Notes: generated from the letters alone by a model not told the origin. 64,000 bases of DNA from Anomaloglossus baeobatrachus (GCF_048569485.1 NC_134355.1:656222426-656286425), one strand, 5' to 3'; shown: positions 1 to 12,483, counted from the stretch's first letter. Program-made: numbers and translations.

Positions 1-403
1 TTTACAGCCTGGCAGGAGAACTGTGGAGCCAGCCAAAGAGAGTATGTCACAGCTAGTTATAAGTAGGGGTGAGTAGAACTCGCTAATTATGGTGTGAAAC
101 TCCATTACTATCATAAGGAAAAAAATTTAAAGAATGCCGATATAGCCTATATTTCTGTTATGATAGATTATTCCAGATGAGGGGGTCCGGCCACCTTTAT
201 GACAGTGCCATGATTATAGAGCCATGGCAATGAGTGCCATCACAGAAGTGAGCTGAAAGTCTTTTTTTTGAGTGAAGAGTGCATCTACCATAAGAACTGA
301 GATTAGCCATATCAAAGGAGAACACATGGACATATACCTGGCTACGTCTGGGTGGAAAGGTCAGACCACCGTGCTGACAAACAAAGGTGAACAAGTGAGA
401 GCC
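1..403. repeat. Copy A of a locally duplicated ~500-bp segment
   Basis: This stretch is near-identical to 1471-1875 and to pieces of 1876-3740. Shared landmarks are CAGCCTGGCAGG, GGGGTGAGTAG, GGTGTGAAACTCCA, GGTCAGACCAC and GGGAACAAGTGA, in the same order each time. It ends where the MITE at 407 begins. It reads as non-coding. The likely history is tandem duplication of intronic DNA, later broken up by transposons. Confidence 0.8.
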
Positions 404-406
404 TTA

Positions 407-991
407 GGCGGGCTTTGCACGTTGCGACATCGCAAGCCGATGCTGCGATGGTGCACGCGATAGTTCCCGCCCCTGTCGCAGGTACGATATCTTGTGATAG
501 CTGGCATAGCAATAATTATCGCTACGCCAGCTTCACATGCACTCACCTGCCCTGCGACCGTCGCTCTGGCCGGCGACCCGCCTCCTTCCTAAGGGGGCAG
601 GTCGTGCGGCGTCACAGTGACGTCACACGGCAGGCGGCCAATGGCGGCGGAGGGGCGGAGATGAGCAGGATGTAAACATCCTGCCCACCTCCTTCCTTCC
701 GTATAGCCGCTGGCGGCAGGTAAGGAGATGTTCCTCGCTCCTGCGGCTTCACACACAGCGATGTGTGCTGCCGCAGGAACGAGGAACTTCATTCATCGTA
801 CCTGTCGCGGCACCGGCATTATGGAAATGTCAGAGCCTGCACCGATGATACGATAACGACGCTTTTGCGCTCGTTCATCGTATCATCTAGGATTTACACA
901 CTACAACATCGCAAGTGACGCCGGATGTGCATCACTTTCGATTTGACCCCACCGACATCGCACCTGCGATGTCGTAGTGTGCAAAGCTGCC
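407..991. mobile_element. PIF/Harbinger-like MITE, copy 1
   Basis: The ends form an imperfect terminal inverted repeat: GGCGGGCTTTGCACGTTGCG on the left against GGCAGCTTTGCACACTACG read inward from the right. The left flank is TTA and the right flank CTA, which suits a TWA-type target duplication. There is no coding capacity. An inner inverted repeat around 728-786 pairs GTTCCTCGCTCCTGCGG with its complement. A second copy ends at 15432 beside TTA. The superfamily is inferred from the target site and the end bases. Confidence 0.6.
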
Positions 992-1341
992 CTAAGACAA
1001 GCATGGAGTGTGTATGCAGGACTGCATTGAGAGTGATACGGAGACTGTGCCAGCTCCAAAGAGGACCAGAAGCAGAGATCGCCAAGGCCCCTTTTGTCAT
1101 ATACACAAACTATTTACTTGCAACCTCCAAGATTATTGCCTCATTAGAGACTGTGACCATCAAGCTTGGTGCATCTTTGTGAGTGAAGTTGTTCCTGAAA
1201 TGTCCTCTGTATACTCTTGTATCCTTCTACCATCCATGTGCTACTGTGTCATATAGATGTAAAAATATATATACAGTATATACATTTTTAAAGGGATACA
1301 CCAACACCCTACCACCCCTACAAGCCAATCCATTCTTTAAA
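992..1341. other. No gene seen
   Basis: Ordinary intronic-looking sequence with a short TA-rich patch at 1261-1290. No splice-bounded exon, RNA gene or element end was recognised. Confidence 0.5.
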
Positions 1342-1875
1342 TTGGCCCTGCAGATACAAAGCACAATAATAGAACAATAACTGATGACTCTATAGTACTA
1401 GTCAGTAATGCAAACCTGTTTAACCAACTTGGCTAGACTAGTAGTTGTGGGGTTTCTGCTTCCTATCAGACTTACAGCCTGGCAGAAAAACTGTAGAGCC
1501 TGCCAGAGAGAGTATCTATGTCATTGCTAGTTGTAAGTAGGGGTGAGTAGCACTCGATAATTATGGTGTGAAACTCCAGGGCTATCGTAAGGAAAACAGA
1601 AAAGAAGGCCGATATAGCCTGTATTTCTGTTATGTTTCATTATCTCATATGAGGGTCTGGCCCACCTTTATGACAGTGCCACAATTATACACCTAAGGCA
1701 ATGAATGCCACCAGAGAAGTGAGCTTAAAGGGTTTTTTTATGAGTGAAGAGTGCATCTACTATAAGAACTGAGATTAGCCATATCAAAGGAGAACATGTG
1801 GACATATACCTGACTACATCTGGATGGAAAGGTCAGACCACAGTGCTGCCAAACAAAGGGGAACAAGTGATGGAG
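1342..1875. repeat. Copy B of the ~500-bp duplicated segment
   Basis: Runs from GGCCCTGCAGATACAA to GGGGAACAAGTGATGG and matches copy A over its second half and copy C over most of its length. The landmark GTAATGCAAACCTG near 1407 recurs as TAAGGCAAACCTG near 1907, giving a ~500-bp tandem period. Confidence 0.8.
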
Positions 1876-2016
1876 AATAAATGATGACCCTACAGTACTG
1901 GTCAATAAGGCAAACCTGGCTAATCAACTTGGCTAGACTAGTCATGGGGTTTCTGCTTCCTATCAGACTTATAGCCTGGCAGGAAAACTGTGGGGCCTGC
2001 CAGAGAGAGTATCTAT

Positions 2017-2422
2017 ATGCATACTTCCCATGGGGCAGTGCTACTAGGATTTCATTGTGTTGAGCGCCTTTGTTGGCTTCCGGCAGTGTTTTCTCTGGCT
2101 GGTCTCCCCGAGATCAGTGATTGTTTTGTCTTGCTGGTCTACTAGGCATTGCTCCCACCTAGCCAGAATCCTACTCCACACTGATGAAGGGCAACACCCC
2201 GAAACAGCTGTCTGTGAATTGATACCTGGCCTTGGTATTTCCCTTGTCATATCTTTAAACTCATCAAAGAGTTTGATATTGACTAAAAAGGCCACTTAAT
2301 ATGGTGGTTATGGTGGTCTCCTAAAAAGAGCCACTCCTTGGCTAGGTCCTTCCCGGAGGGATATCTGGCTATTTTCTGCGTTGAGACTCCTAACAGGGGC
2401 TCCACGGACCTTTTTTGATTTG
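2017..2422 (+). mobile_element. Retroposed insertion with hammerhead core, Penelope-like
   Basis: The 406-bp insert is flanked by a 16-bp direct repeat CAGAGAGAGTATCTAT at 2001-2016 and 2423-2438, as expected for target-primed insertion. Copies A and B show the empty site. It contains a hammerhead-type motif (2177-2216), and hammerheads are known from Penelope-like elements. No ORF is present, so the assignment to that class is inference. Confidence 0.55.
2177..2216 (+). ncRNA. Type I hammerhead ribozyme candidate
   Basis: All core parts are in order. Stem I strand CACA (2177-2180) is followed by CTGATGA (2181-2187), a stem II GGG/CCC closing a short loop (2188-2200), GAAA (2201-2204), a self-complementary stem III ACAGCTGT (2204-2211), C17 at 2212, then TGTG (2213-2216) pairing back to CACA. 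Predicted cleavage is after GTC at 2212. The first stem II pair is A-C rather than G-C, so this copy may be weak. Stem III has no loop, as in the minimal forms thought to act as dimers. Confidence 0.65.
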
Positions 2423-2562
2423 CAGAGAGAGTATCTATGTAACAGCTAGTTTTAAGTAGGGGTGAGTAGCAGTCGATAATTATGGTGTGAAACTCCAGGG
2501 CTATCATAAGGAAAACAGACAATAAAAGAAAGCCGATATAGCCTGGATTTATGTTATGATAG

Positions 2563-3606
2563 TGTGGCGCCCCAGCATCTGGTTGCCACAACAGTGTTGC
2601 CCCTCCAAAGGGTTAATGCTGAGCCTGGAGGTAATTGGGGAAGTCTATTGGCCAGTAAGTACCAACATTCAACACCGTTTCTCCCTCAGGCCAGCAGAGG
2701 GAGCTCTAAACCTGGAGTTCCAGGGAGCACTCCCTTAAGCCTGACCTGGGGGAGGAGTTAGGTAGTCAGTCTGTTAGGGAAGTTCAAGGAGAGAGGAGCT
2801 GAGTAGTGCGGTCTTGTGAGCTGGGGTTTGGAGCTAGGCTAGCTCAACCCAGAAAAGCAGGAGCCGTAGCGAGGCACTGAGAAAAGATTCTAGGGGAGAA
2901 CTGGTCAGAACCGGTTCGCCTCCGAAGAACACAGTAAAAATTGGACATCGGAGTCTGTGGTTGCCGGGGTGTAAAACCCTTACCTGGTAGCTGAATCCGA
3001 AGGACAGGAGGACTGTAGGTCTCCTGGCCCCCAAAATCACCAAAGGTACAGCTGCATCACTAGAGCCCGGTGTGTGTGCAGGGTCCTGTAAAAGCAAAGG
3101 AAGAACAGGGAGTAGGCTTCAATACTCGACTGGCCAAGGAGATCACCCCAGTTACTTCCAGGCCGACCGGATTCCCTTTACCACCTGTGACGGTCTCCCA
3201 GGACTGGACTGTTCCAAAGTAAAGAGAAAAGAAGGTAAAGAGACTGTTGTTTGTGTCGGTTCTTACAGTACCTGATTAGCCCTGCACCATTCCCAAGCAC
3301 CATAGACTTTAATAAGCACCAACAGCTGCCCCGGGGTACTGCTCCACCTGTGGGGAGCAGAACCATCCCAGCTGCTAATCAATCAGCCCCGGAGGTCCCA
3401 TCCAGCAGCGGCGGCTCCATAGCCGCAATCCACAGGTGGCGTCACGAATATTTTCCTCAAACTTTATTATTAATTACCACCCCCCCACAATTGCCATATT
3501 AGTTGACCCCGCTAGGGTCATGGAGTTGGGCCCCGCCACCACTGACTATCCCCGGACTAGTCCGGCCCGACACCGGGTGTCCCAAAGCCCTGGGGTGGGC
3601 GAGTCA
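2563..3606 (+). mobile_element. Solo LTR, TGTGG family (subfamily GAGTCA)
   Basis: Starts TGTGGCGCCCC and ends GGGTGGGCGAGTCA, the same ends as the LTRs at 48595-49881 and 51437-52724. The copies also share the palindrome CCGGACTAGTCCGG (3552-3565) and an inner TGGCGTCACGAA (3437-3448). It interrupts copy C of the local duplication. No internal region remains. The target duplication is not clear. Confidence 0.8.
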
Positions 3607-3740
3607 ACCTATCATTCCAGATGAGGGGGTCCGGCCACCTTTATGACAGTGCCATGATTATAGAGCCATGGCAATGAGTGCCTGCACAGAAGTAAGCTGA
3701 AAGTCTTTTATATATGAGTGAAAAGTGCATCTACCCTATC

Positions 3741-4125
3741 CTAGAAAGTGATGGACATTCACTTTAAGAGTTAAACGGAAACTGACTTACTAGGATATAT
3801 ATGCACCGAACAGAAATGGATGAGTAAAGTGAGGGTAATGCAGCCATCATTTTAAGGGTATTGATCTTTTTTAATATTAATGTACAGTAATGCTGCCTCC
3901 TATAACGTCTTTTCAGCTGTCCAGTCTAGATTTATGACGCCTCCATTCTTATTTGTTTATATCATAGAGAAAAAAGCTAAGAGCAAAAGTGAATTTCCTC
4001 TCTAATAATACTCGTCTGGTGCTCGGCAATCATTTTAGGAAATCCAGCTGACCCTGCAGATACAAGGCACAATAATAGAACAATAACTGATGACTCTACA
4101 GTACTGGTGGTCAGCAATGCAAACC
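3741..4125. other. No gene seen
   Basis: Intron-like sequence. Its last ~80 bases are a further partial copy of the local duplicated segment, leading into the 49-bp array. Confidence 0.5.
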
Positions 4126-4712
4126 TGTCTAACCAATGTGGCTAAACTAGTCTTGGGGTTTTCTGCCTCCCTTCTGTCTAACCAATGTGGCTAGACTAGT
4201 CTTGGGGTTTTCTGCCTCCCTTCTGTCTAACCAATGTGGCTAGACTAGTCTTGGGGTTTTCTGCCTCACTTCTGTCTAACCAATGTGGCTAGACTAGTCT
4301 TGGGGTTTTCTGCCTCCCTTCTGTCTAACCAATGTGGCTAGACTAGTCTTGGGGTTTTCTGCCTCCCTTCTGTCTATCCATGTGGCTAGACTAGTCTTGG
4401 GGTTTTCTGCCTCCCTTCTGTCTAACCAATGTGGCTAGACTAGTCTTGGGGTTTTCTGCCTCCCTTCTGTCTAACCAATGTGGCTAGACTAGTCTTGGGG
4501 TTTTCTGCCTCCCTTCTGTCTAACCAATGTGGCTAGACTAGTCTTGGGGTTTTCTGCCTCCCTTCTGTCTAACCAATGTGGCTAGACTAGTCTTGGGGTT
4601 TTCTGCCTCCCTTCTGTCTAACCAATGTGGCTAGACTAGTCTTGGGGTTTTCTGCCTCCCTTCTGTCTAACCAATGTGGCTAGACTAGTCGTGGGGTTTT
4701 CTGCCTCTCTTC
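4126..4712. repeat. 49-bp minisatellite, about 12 copies
   Basis: The unit begins GTCTAACCAATGTGGCTAG and ends TTTTCTGCCTCCCTTCT. Copies are almost identical, with one short deletion near 4377. The unit comes from the local duplicated segment, whose single-copy form is seen at about 1419-1470, so the array grew recently out of it. Confidence 0.9.
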
Positions 4713-5655
4713 TCTCTGTGTTAAAAAAAAGCAGCAAAGTAACAAGATTGTCCACTCACTTAGGAGAGAGGAGGGAAAGCATTTAGTCTCCGGGAAGGCA
4801 CAGAAAAGAGGTTCTTGATAGTGATGGGCGGACTCGGATAATAGCCGGGATTGTCCAACAGGGTTTAAAAAAAAAACCCGGTTCCAGCCCAGAATTGATC
4901 TCGGATATCTGGCCAGACGCCGATCCCCATATAAGTCTATGGGGACCAGAATCCGACTCTTTAAAATGGTGGCATCTTTTAGTTTCCTCTGCATCACTAT
5001 AGGAGGACAAATGTGTGCTGGCTGCTGTCCAGGCCCCGTCTCAACATCCACTGACCCAAACTACTCATATCTATCTTTTATGGCACTCCAGGGTTGTGAC
5101 TATTGCTTCTAGGATCTGAAGCCTATGGGTCCCAAAAGGTACTTTGAGAAGACCAAGAGTATAAAAGACACCTGATAGTTGGGGACCTTGTTGGATATTT
5201 AGCTTTTAGGTCCACAAGCGTCAAGTTGCACCACAAGGGATCTCTACTGCCCTCTCTGAACACTGTGGGGGCAGTAGCATATTGGCATTACCAGGCTGTT
5301 CTTGTGCCTAGATCAAGGGATTCACAACACATTTTGGTCTGAGGGCCATATTGTCATACTGAACTAATCCTAAGGGCCCTCACATTTTTAAAGGTGGTAC
5401 TTAAAAGAATACATAATCAGAATCACTGTAGGTTTCTGGTGAATGCATCACCAGAACTGATTTGGACAGTTACTGGTGCATAAAAAAATATCAAGGTCAA
5501 CACACTCTAATTTACACAGATTTTGAAGCAGAAAGTCTATAAATCGTTCTCAGTCTCAAACCACCAAGTTTTTATGATTTTTGAATTGTAATATAGCCAT
5601 GTAGCATGTCATCTGACAAGTTATGCATTGCTACATGTGTAGAAGATTAGAACCA
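4713..5655. other. No gene seen
   Basis: No convincing exon, RNA gene or transposon end. A minus-strand ORF at 4680-5051 has no recognisable domain and runs into the minisatellite. Confidence 0.5.
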
Positions 5656-5960
5656 CCAATAGTACATTACTATAGCCTCAGAGCCACTGTCAGAACATCA
5701 GAACATCCACGAGTACATGAATGCAACAACAGAAACATCGGTAATACATGAATACAGTGACAGAACCACCATCAGTACATGATAACAACACCAGAACCAC
5801 TGTCAACACATGAAGACAGTGCCAGAACCACCATCGGTACATGAATGCAACATCAAAACCACCATTAACACATGAATGCAGAACATGAACCATCCTCAGT
5901 AAAGGAATATAGCACCAGAACTACTAGTAGTACATGAATACATCAACAAACTTGGTGCAG
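5656..5960. repeat. Degenerate ~33-bp minisatellite
   Basis: About nine diverged units built around CAGAACCACCATCAGTACATGAA. Divergence between units is high, so this array is older than its neighbours. Confidence 0.75.
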
Positions 5961-6011
5961 AGAACAATTGCAATGTGGGGTCAGTTCCATATGCATTTGT
6001 ATCACATGAAC

Positions 6012-6063
6012 CAACAACTCCCAGTATGTCCTTAACAATGATAAGGAGATATTGGGAGTTGTT
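6012..6063. repeat. Short inverted repeat
   Basis: CAACAACTCCCAGTAT and ATATTGGGAGTTGTT form a hairpin with a ~22-base loop. This suits a MITE remnant but no outer ends were seen. Confidence 0.5.
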
Positions 6064-6379
6064 ACTTGCCATCATCAGACTTCAGTCTGCGGACTACACA
6101 GGAAACACAGTACTGACAAGACGCAGGCAGGATCACAAACATTAATTTACTATAAGGCACCTTATAGGCGACATGTTCTCGAATCATACCGAACTCTTTT
6201 CTCTCCATGTAGTAAAGATGCCATGATGACATTTCATGCCCAGAGCTGATCTCTGCAGATCTCCTTCTTCTCTTGTCTTCTGCCGCTTTTTCTGATAATG
6301 TGACCTTAAAAATAAAGTATTATTATAATGCGCTTTGTGAACTATGACTTCAAGACTGTCCTTCCTTATGCTGTCCCCT

Positions 6380-7410
6380 TCTTCAGGTTCTTCCCTCACT
6401 CCCACAACTTCATACTAACCCTAACTCCTACAACTCCATACTGTCCTTCCACAACGCCATACTGTCCTTCATTGCTCCCACATCTCCATACTGTCCGCCA
6501 TACTCCCAGCACTCCATACTGCGCCCCATGCTCTCACCATTCCATGTTGTCTCCCCATGTTCCGGCAACTGCATACTAACCTTGACCACCCCATACTGTC
6601 CTTACACAAGGTTAAAATAGTCCATCATCATGAAAAAATATTTTTTTTGATGATGATGGACTATTTTAACCTTTTGAAATAAAGTTTTTTACTTCCATTT
6701 GAACCCTTTGGACTTTGTGCTGGACCATTTTGGATAATCTCATAATGTCAAGACTTGGCCGACCTCTGAGCGTCCGTGCACAGTTCAATCCTACGGTCTC
6801 CTCATAACAGGGGAGCGGGAATTTACCCCTCTTTTTTCTCGTGATATGCTTTGTCCTTACAGAACTCTATACTGTCCTGCCACTTAACCACATCTCCATA
6901 CTGTCCCCCATGCTCCCACAAATCCATACTGCTCCCCATGCTCCCACCACTTCATATTGTCCCCCCACAACTCCAAACTGCCCCACCTTGCTCCCACAAC
7001 TTCATACTGTCCCCACAACTCCATACTGTTCCCTCAAGTTCCCACAATGCCATATTTCCTCCCACACTCCCATAACTCCAAACTGATCTTCAATGTTCCC
7101 ACAACACCATACTGTCCCCTCAAGCTCCCATAACTCCTTACTGCACTCCCCCACTCCCATAACTCCATACTGTCTTTCAACATTCCGACAACTATCGGTA
7201 CATACTGTTCCCTCAAGTTCCCACAACGCCAAACTGTCCCCTTAAGCTCCCACAACTCCTTACTGCCCCCACACTCCCATAACTCCATACTGTCCTTCAA
7301 CGTTTCCACAACTCCATATTGCCCCCCACACTCCCTTAACTCCATACTGCTCCCCACACTCTTTTAACTCCATACTGTCCTTCAACATTCCCACAACACC
7401 ATATTATCCC
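6380..7410. repeat. Minisatellite, ~24-bp CTCCCACAACTCCATACTGTCC unit
   Basis: Diverged tandem units recur from 6380 to 6600 and again from 6862 to 7410. A 245-bp insertion at 6607-6851 splits the array. Confidence 0.8.
6607..6851 (+). mobile_element. Short insertion with perfect hairpin and direct-repeat flanks
   Basis: It is flanked by TGTCCTTACA at 6597-6606 and 6852-6861. The first ~66 bases (6608-6673) are an inverted repeat with ~24-bp perfect arms around AAGGTTAAAATAGTCCATCA. Downstream comes GAAATAAAGTTTTTT. A ~10-bp target duplication suggests retroposition. The family was not recognised. Confidence 0.55.
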
Positions 7411-8802
7411 ATAATTATTATGTTATCCCATAACAACCCCACTTACAATAATATGACATTAAATCTATGGCTCCTCCATGGAGTGCTTACTATTCAACTT
7501 CCCTGTTGTCTCAGCTGCCTCTGCGGGACTAAATTGACAGGAGCAGCGTGATGAGGTCTGTCACGTAATGACCTCATCACGCCGCTGTATGTCAGGGAGC
7601 TATCGAGCGCTCCTCTGCTCTGCCCCTGTCCCTCAGGAGTCAAATATATTTGCATCTATAAAATGTTAATATAGTTGAAAGCAGGAAGACCACTGTGGTA
7701 CGTGGGCCATATATTGCGCAGGCCTGGCCTAGATAGTCCTCTGCACCTCCCCAACACCTTGGCATTCGTTTCTTCTTCTATTACCACACTGTATATGCAG
7801 CACACCACATCCCACCATCCAGCCAAAGGGTAAAGCAAAGCAATGTACATACCAAAATTACTTTTATGATAGAATGAAAACACTCTACAGAGCACTCGGA
7901 TCCAGAGCGCTCTAATGATATGATATGACTAAGACCCTTTAACGGACAAAACGCGTCATTGTGGTTTGCATTGTGCATTCTGGTTTCTGTTCATATCTGC
8001 GAAGCGATATTTCCACCAGATATTAGTGTCATATCTGTAGGACATCGGAATTGTCTGACGGATCAGACTTATGATATTAGGACACTGTAGTAGCTTCAAT
8101 CTGCTTTCATCGTAGATGAACCTAGTGTTAGAGAGGACTCATCACTTCCCAGAAATATGTCTTTTTTTACCTGGTGTATACGCTGCTGTTCTCCTGAATT
8201 TGGCGTTGTTTTTCTTTTGCCCCTGTACCTCTCCTTTCCTAAAATATCACCTCCTCTCCTTCCTGTATATCAATCTAGTCTTCATCACCAAGTGGGCGTG
8301 GTTCTCAGTTCTTCTGTGTGGGTGTGCTCTTATGGACTACGCCCACTTGGCTATCAATACTAGATTTACATACAGGGTTGAGATGGCTAGATTCCAGGAA
8401 CAGGCAGGCCTGTAAAAAAAAAAAAAAAAGAAAAAACCCCATCGGATTCAGAACAGCGACATTTACAGAAGGTGAAAAAAATAAAAGTTTATGGCAAATG
8501 CTAGTTCCTCTTTAAGTGACATATTTGGCTCTGCTACATCGGTAATTGCTCAAGAAATACTGTAAACTGAATCAGCCCCTAAACCTGCTGTGTCTGGATA
8601 ATGCTGAGCACATAGCCAACTAAGCAGAGATACCAGATATACCGCACATTTGTCCTTTACTGCAGAGCTACACAATGTACAGATACAGTATATACATTAT
8701 CACCAGAGATAGGCTTACATACAGGCTGCAGAGAGCAGTCACGCTCCACAAGTCTATATGTAATGTTATATACAGGCTGCTCGGCAGTCATAATACTTTA
8801 TC
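7411..8802. other. Unannotated stretch with one hairpin
   Basis: No exon supported. CACCAAGTGGGCGTGGT near 8288 and ACTACGCCCACTTGGCTAT near 8337 make an inverted repeat, probably a MITE remnant. A weak GAAAC-type motif with ACGCGT sits near 7950. Confidence 0.4.
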
Positions 8803-11520
8803 TGACTGTATCCTGTATATTACACTGTACCTGTGCCTGTATATAACATTGTACCTGTATATAACACTGTACATGTGCCTGTATATAACACTGTACCTGT
8901 GCCTGTATATTACACTGTACCTGTGCCTGTATATAACATTGTACCTGTGCCTGTATATTACACTGTACCTGTGCCTGTATATTACACTGTACCTGTGCCT
9001 GTATATAACACTGTACCTGTGCCTGTATATTACACTGTACCTGTGCCTGTATATTACACTGTACCTGTGCCTGTATATTACACTGTACCTGTACCTGTAT
9101 ATAACATTGTACCTGTACCTGTATATAACACTGTACCTGTGCCTGTATATTACACTGTACTTGTGCCTGTATATAACACTGTACCTGTGCCTGTATATTA
9201 CACTGTACCTGTGCCTGTATATTACACTGTACCTGTATATAACACTGTACCTGTGTCTGTATATTACACTGTACCTGTGCCTGTATATAACACTGTACCT
9301 GTGCCTGTATATTACACTGTACCTGTGCCTGTATATAACACTGTACATGTGCCTGTATATAACACTGTTCCTGTGCCTGTATATTACACTGTACCTGTGC
9401 CTGTATATTACACTGTACCTGTGCCTGTATATTACACTGTACCTGTGCCTGTATATAACATTGTACCTGTGCCTGTATATAACACTGTACCTGTGCCTGT
9501 ATATTACACTGTACCTGTGCCTGTATATAACACTGTACCTGTGCCTGTATATTACACTGTACCTGTGCCTGTATATTACACTGTACCTGTACCTGTATAT
9601 AACATTGTACCTGTACCTGTATATAACACTGTACCTGTGCCTGTATATTACACTGTACTTGTGCCTGTATATAACACTGTACCTGTGCCTGTATATTACA
9701 CTGTACCTGTGCCTGTATATAACACTGTACATGTGCCTGTATATAACACTGTTCCTGTGCCTGTATATTACACTGTACCTGTGCCTGTATATTACACTGT
9801 ACCTGTGCCTGTATATTACACTGTACCTGTGCCTGTATATAACATTGTACCTGTGCCTGTATATAACACTGTACCTGTGCCTGTATATTACACTGTACCT
9901 GTGCCTGTATATAACACTGTACCTGTGCCTGTATATTACACTGTACCTGTGCCTGTATATAACACTGTACCTGTATATAACACTGTACCTGTGCCTGTAT
10001 ATAACACTGTATCTGTGCCTGTATATAACACTGTACCTGTGCCTGTATATTACACTGTACCTGTGCCTGTATATAACACTGTACCTGTGCCTGTATATTA
10101 CACTGTACCTGTGCCTGTATATAACACTGTACCTGTATATAACACTGTACCTGTGCCTGTATATAACACTGTATCTGTGCCTGTATATAACACTGTACCT
10201 GTGCCTGTATATTACACTGTACCTGTGCCTGTATATAATATAGTATCTGTGCCTGTATATAACACTGTACCTGTGCCTGTATATAACATTGTACCTGTGC
10301 CTGTATATTACACTGTATCTGTGCCTGTATATTACACTGTACCTGTGCCTGTATATAACATTGTACCTGTGCCTGTATATAACACTGTACCTGTGCCTGT
10401 ATATTACACTGTACCTGTGCCTGTATATAACACTGTACCTGTGCCTGTATATTACACTGTACCTGTGCCAGTATATAACACTGTACCTGTATATAACACT
10501 GTACCTGTGCCTGTATATAACACTGTATCTGTGCCTGTATATAACACTGTACCTGTGCCTGTATATAACACTGTACCTGTGCCTGTATATTACACTGTAC
10601 CTGTGCCTGTATATAACATTGTACCTGTGCCTGTATATAATATAGTATCTGTGCCTGTATATAACAACACTGTACCTGTGCCTGTATATAACACTGTACC
10701 TGTGCATGTATATAACACTGTACCTGTGCCTGTATATAACATTGTACCTGTGCCTGTATATTACACTGTACCTGTGCCTGTATATAATATAGTATCTGTG
10801 CCTGTATATAACAACACTGTACCTGTGCCTGTATATTACACTGTATCTGTGCCTGTATATAACACTGTACCTGTGCCTGTATATTACACTGTACCTGTGC
10901 CTGCATATTACACTGTATCTGTGCCTGTATATTACACTGTACCTGTGCCTGTATATAACATTGTACCTGTGCTTGTATATAACACTGTACCTGTGCCTGT
11001 ATATTACACTGTACCTGTACTTGTATATTACACTGTACCTGTGCCTGTATATTACACTGTACCTGTGCCTGTATATTACAGTGTACCTGTACTTGTATAT
11101 TACACTGTACCTGTGCCTGTATATTACACTGTACCTGTACTTGTATATTACACTGTATCTGTGCCTGTATATTACACTGTACCTGTGCCTGTATATTACA
11201 CTGTACCTGTGCCTGTATATTACACTGTACCTGTACTTGTATATTACACTGTACCTGTGCCTGTATATTACACTGTACCTGTGCCTGTATATTACACTGT
11301 ATCTGTGCCTGTATATAACACTGTACCTGTACTTGTATATTACACTGTACCTGTGACTGTATATAACACTGTACCTGTGCCTGTATATAACACTGTACCT
11401 GTGCCTGTATATAACACTGTACCTGTACTTGTATATTACACTGTACCTGTGCCTGTATATAACACTGTACCTGTGCCTGTATATAACACTGTACCTGTGC
11501 CTGTATATTAAACTATACCT
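8803..11520. repeat. 24-bp satellite array, about 113 units
   Basis: The unit is CCTGTATATAACACTGTA plus CCTGTG, with ATATTACAC and ATATAACAC variants. A few 18-bp units lack the CCTGTG part. Because 24 is a multiple of three and the unit is stop-free, ORFs up to 892 aa run through it on both strands. They are not genes. A rare TTCCTG variant recurs at 9368 and 9752, 384 bp (16 units) apart, showing block duplication. Confidence 0.95.
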
Positions 11521-12267
11521 GTAGTCTGTATTTTACACTATATCTGCAGCTGGTATATAACACTATCTACAGCTTGTATATTACATGGTATCTGCAGCCT
11601 GTATAAACCAATATATCTGCATCTTATATATAACACTGTATCTGCAGCCTGTATATAACACTGTATGGACAGCCTGAATATTACGCTATTTCTGCAGCCT
11701 GTATATAAAACTGCCATACAGCCCTGCACCCAGTCCTCTGAACATCACACTACTGTATATAACACTATATCTGCATCCTGTGTATTAAACTGTATCTGCA
11801 TTCTGTATACAACACTATCTGCATCCTGTATATTACAGTATTTGTGTAGCTTTGTATATAACACTATATCTGCATCCTGTATATAACATTGTATTTTCAC
11901 TCTGTATTTAACAATATATCTGCATCCTGTATATAACACTGTATCTGTAGCCTGTATATAACACTATCTACATCCTGTATATTACAGTATTTGTGCAGCT
12001 TGTATATAACACTACATCTGGGGCCTGTATATAACACTATATCTGCATCCTGTATATAGCAGTATATCTGCACCCTGTATATAGAACTGTATTTGCAGCT
12101 TGTATATAACACTATCTATATCCTGTATATAAAAGTATTTGTGCAGCTTGTATAACACTATATCTGCTACCTGTACAGTATATAACACTGTATCAGCATT
12201 CTGTATATAACACTATATCTGTATTCTGTATATAACACTGTATCTGCAGCCTTTATATTACACTATA
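11521..12267. repeat. Diverged 25-bp satellite, left part
   Basis: Same core CCTGTATATAACACT as the 24-bp array but with a TATCTGCAT/G linker and more divergence. It continues at 13417-13545 on the other side of the Tc1 insertion. Confidence 0.85.
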
Positions 12268-12483
12268 CAGTGCCTTGCAAAAGTATTCACGCCATTGGCG
12301 TTTTACCTATTTTGTTACATTACAACCTGTGTTTAAGTACTTTGTAATCCGATTTGTGTGAGATAAGTCAACACTACTGTAAATAGTTGGGGAAGTGAAG
12401 AAAAACATATACAAATATTAAACTTATGGGACAAAATAAATTGCCGTGTGCATATGTATTCACCCCTTTTGCTATGAAGCCCC

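Larger units (their letters stand above)
1876..3740. repeat. Copy C of the duplicated segment, split by two insertions
   Basis: Homology to copy B runs over 1876-2016, resumes at 2423-2562, then resumes again at 3607-3740. The two gaps are the insertion at 2017-2422 and the solo LTR at 2563-3606. A further partial copy lies at about 4045-4125. Confidence 0.75.

Noticed and set aside
8675-11511. ORFs of 522-892 aa on both strands over the 24-bp array
   Set aside because: Every frame is open because the 24-bp unit has no stops. The products are pure 8-residue repeats with no domain, and several frames on both strands are equally long.
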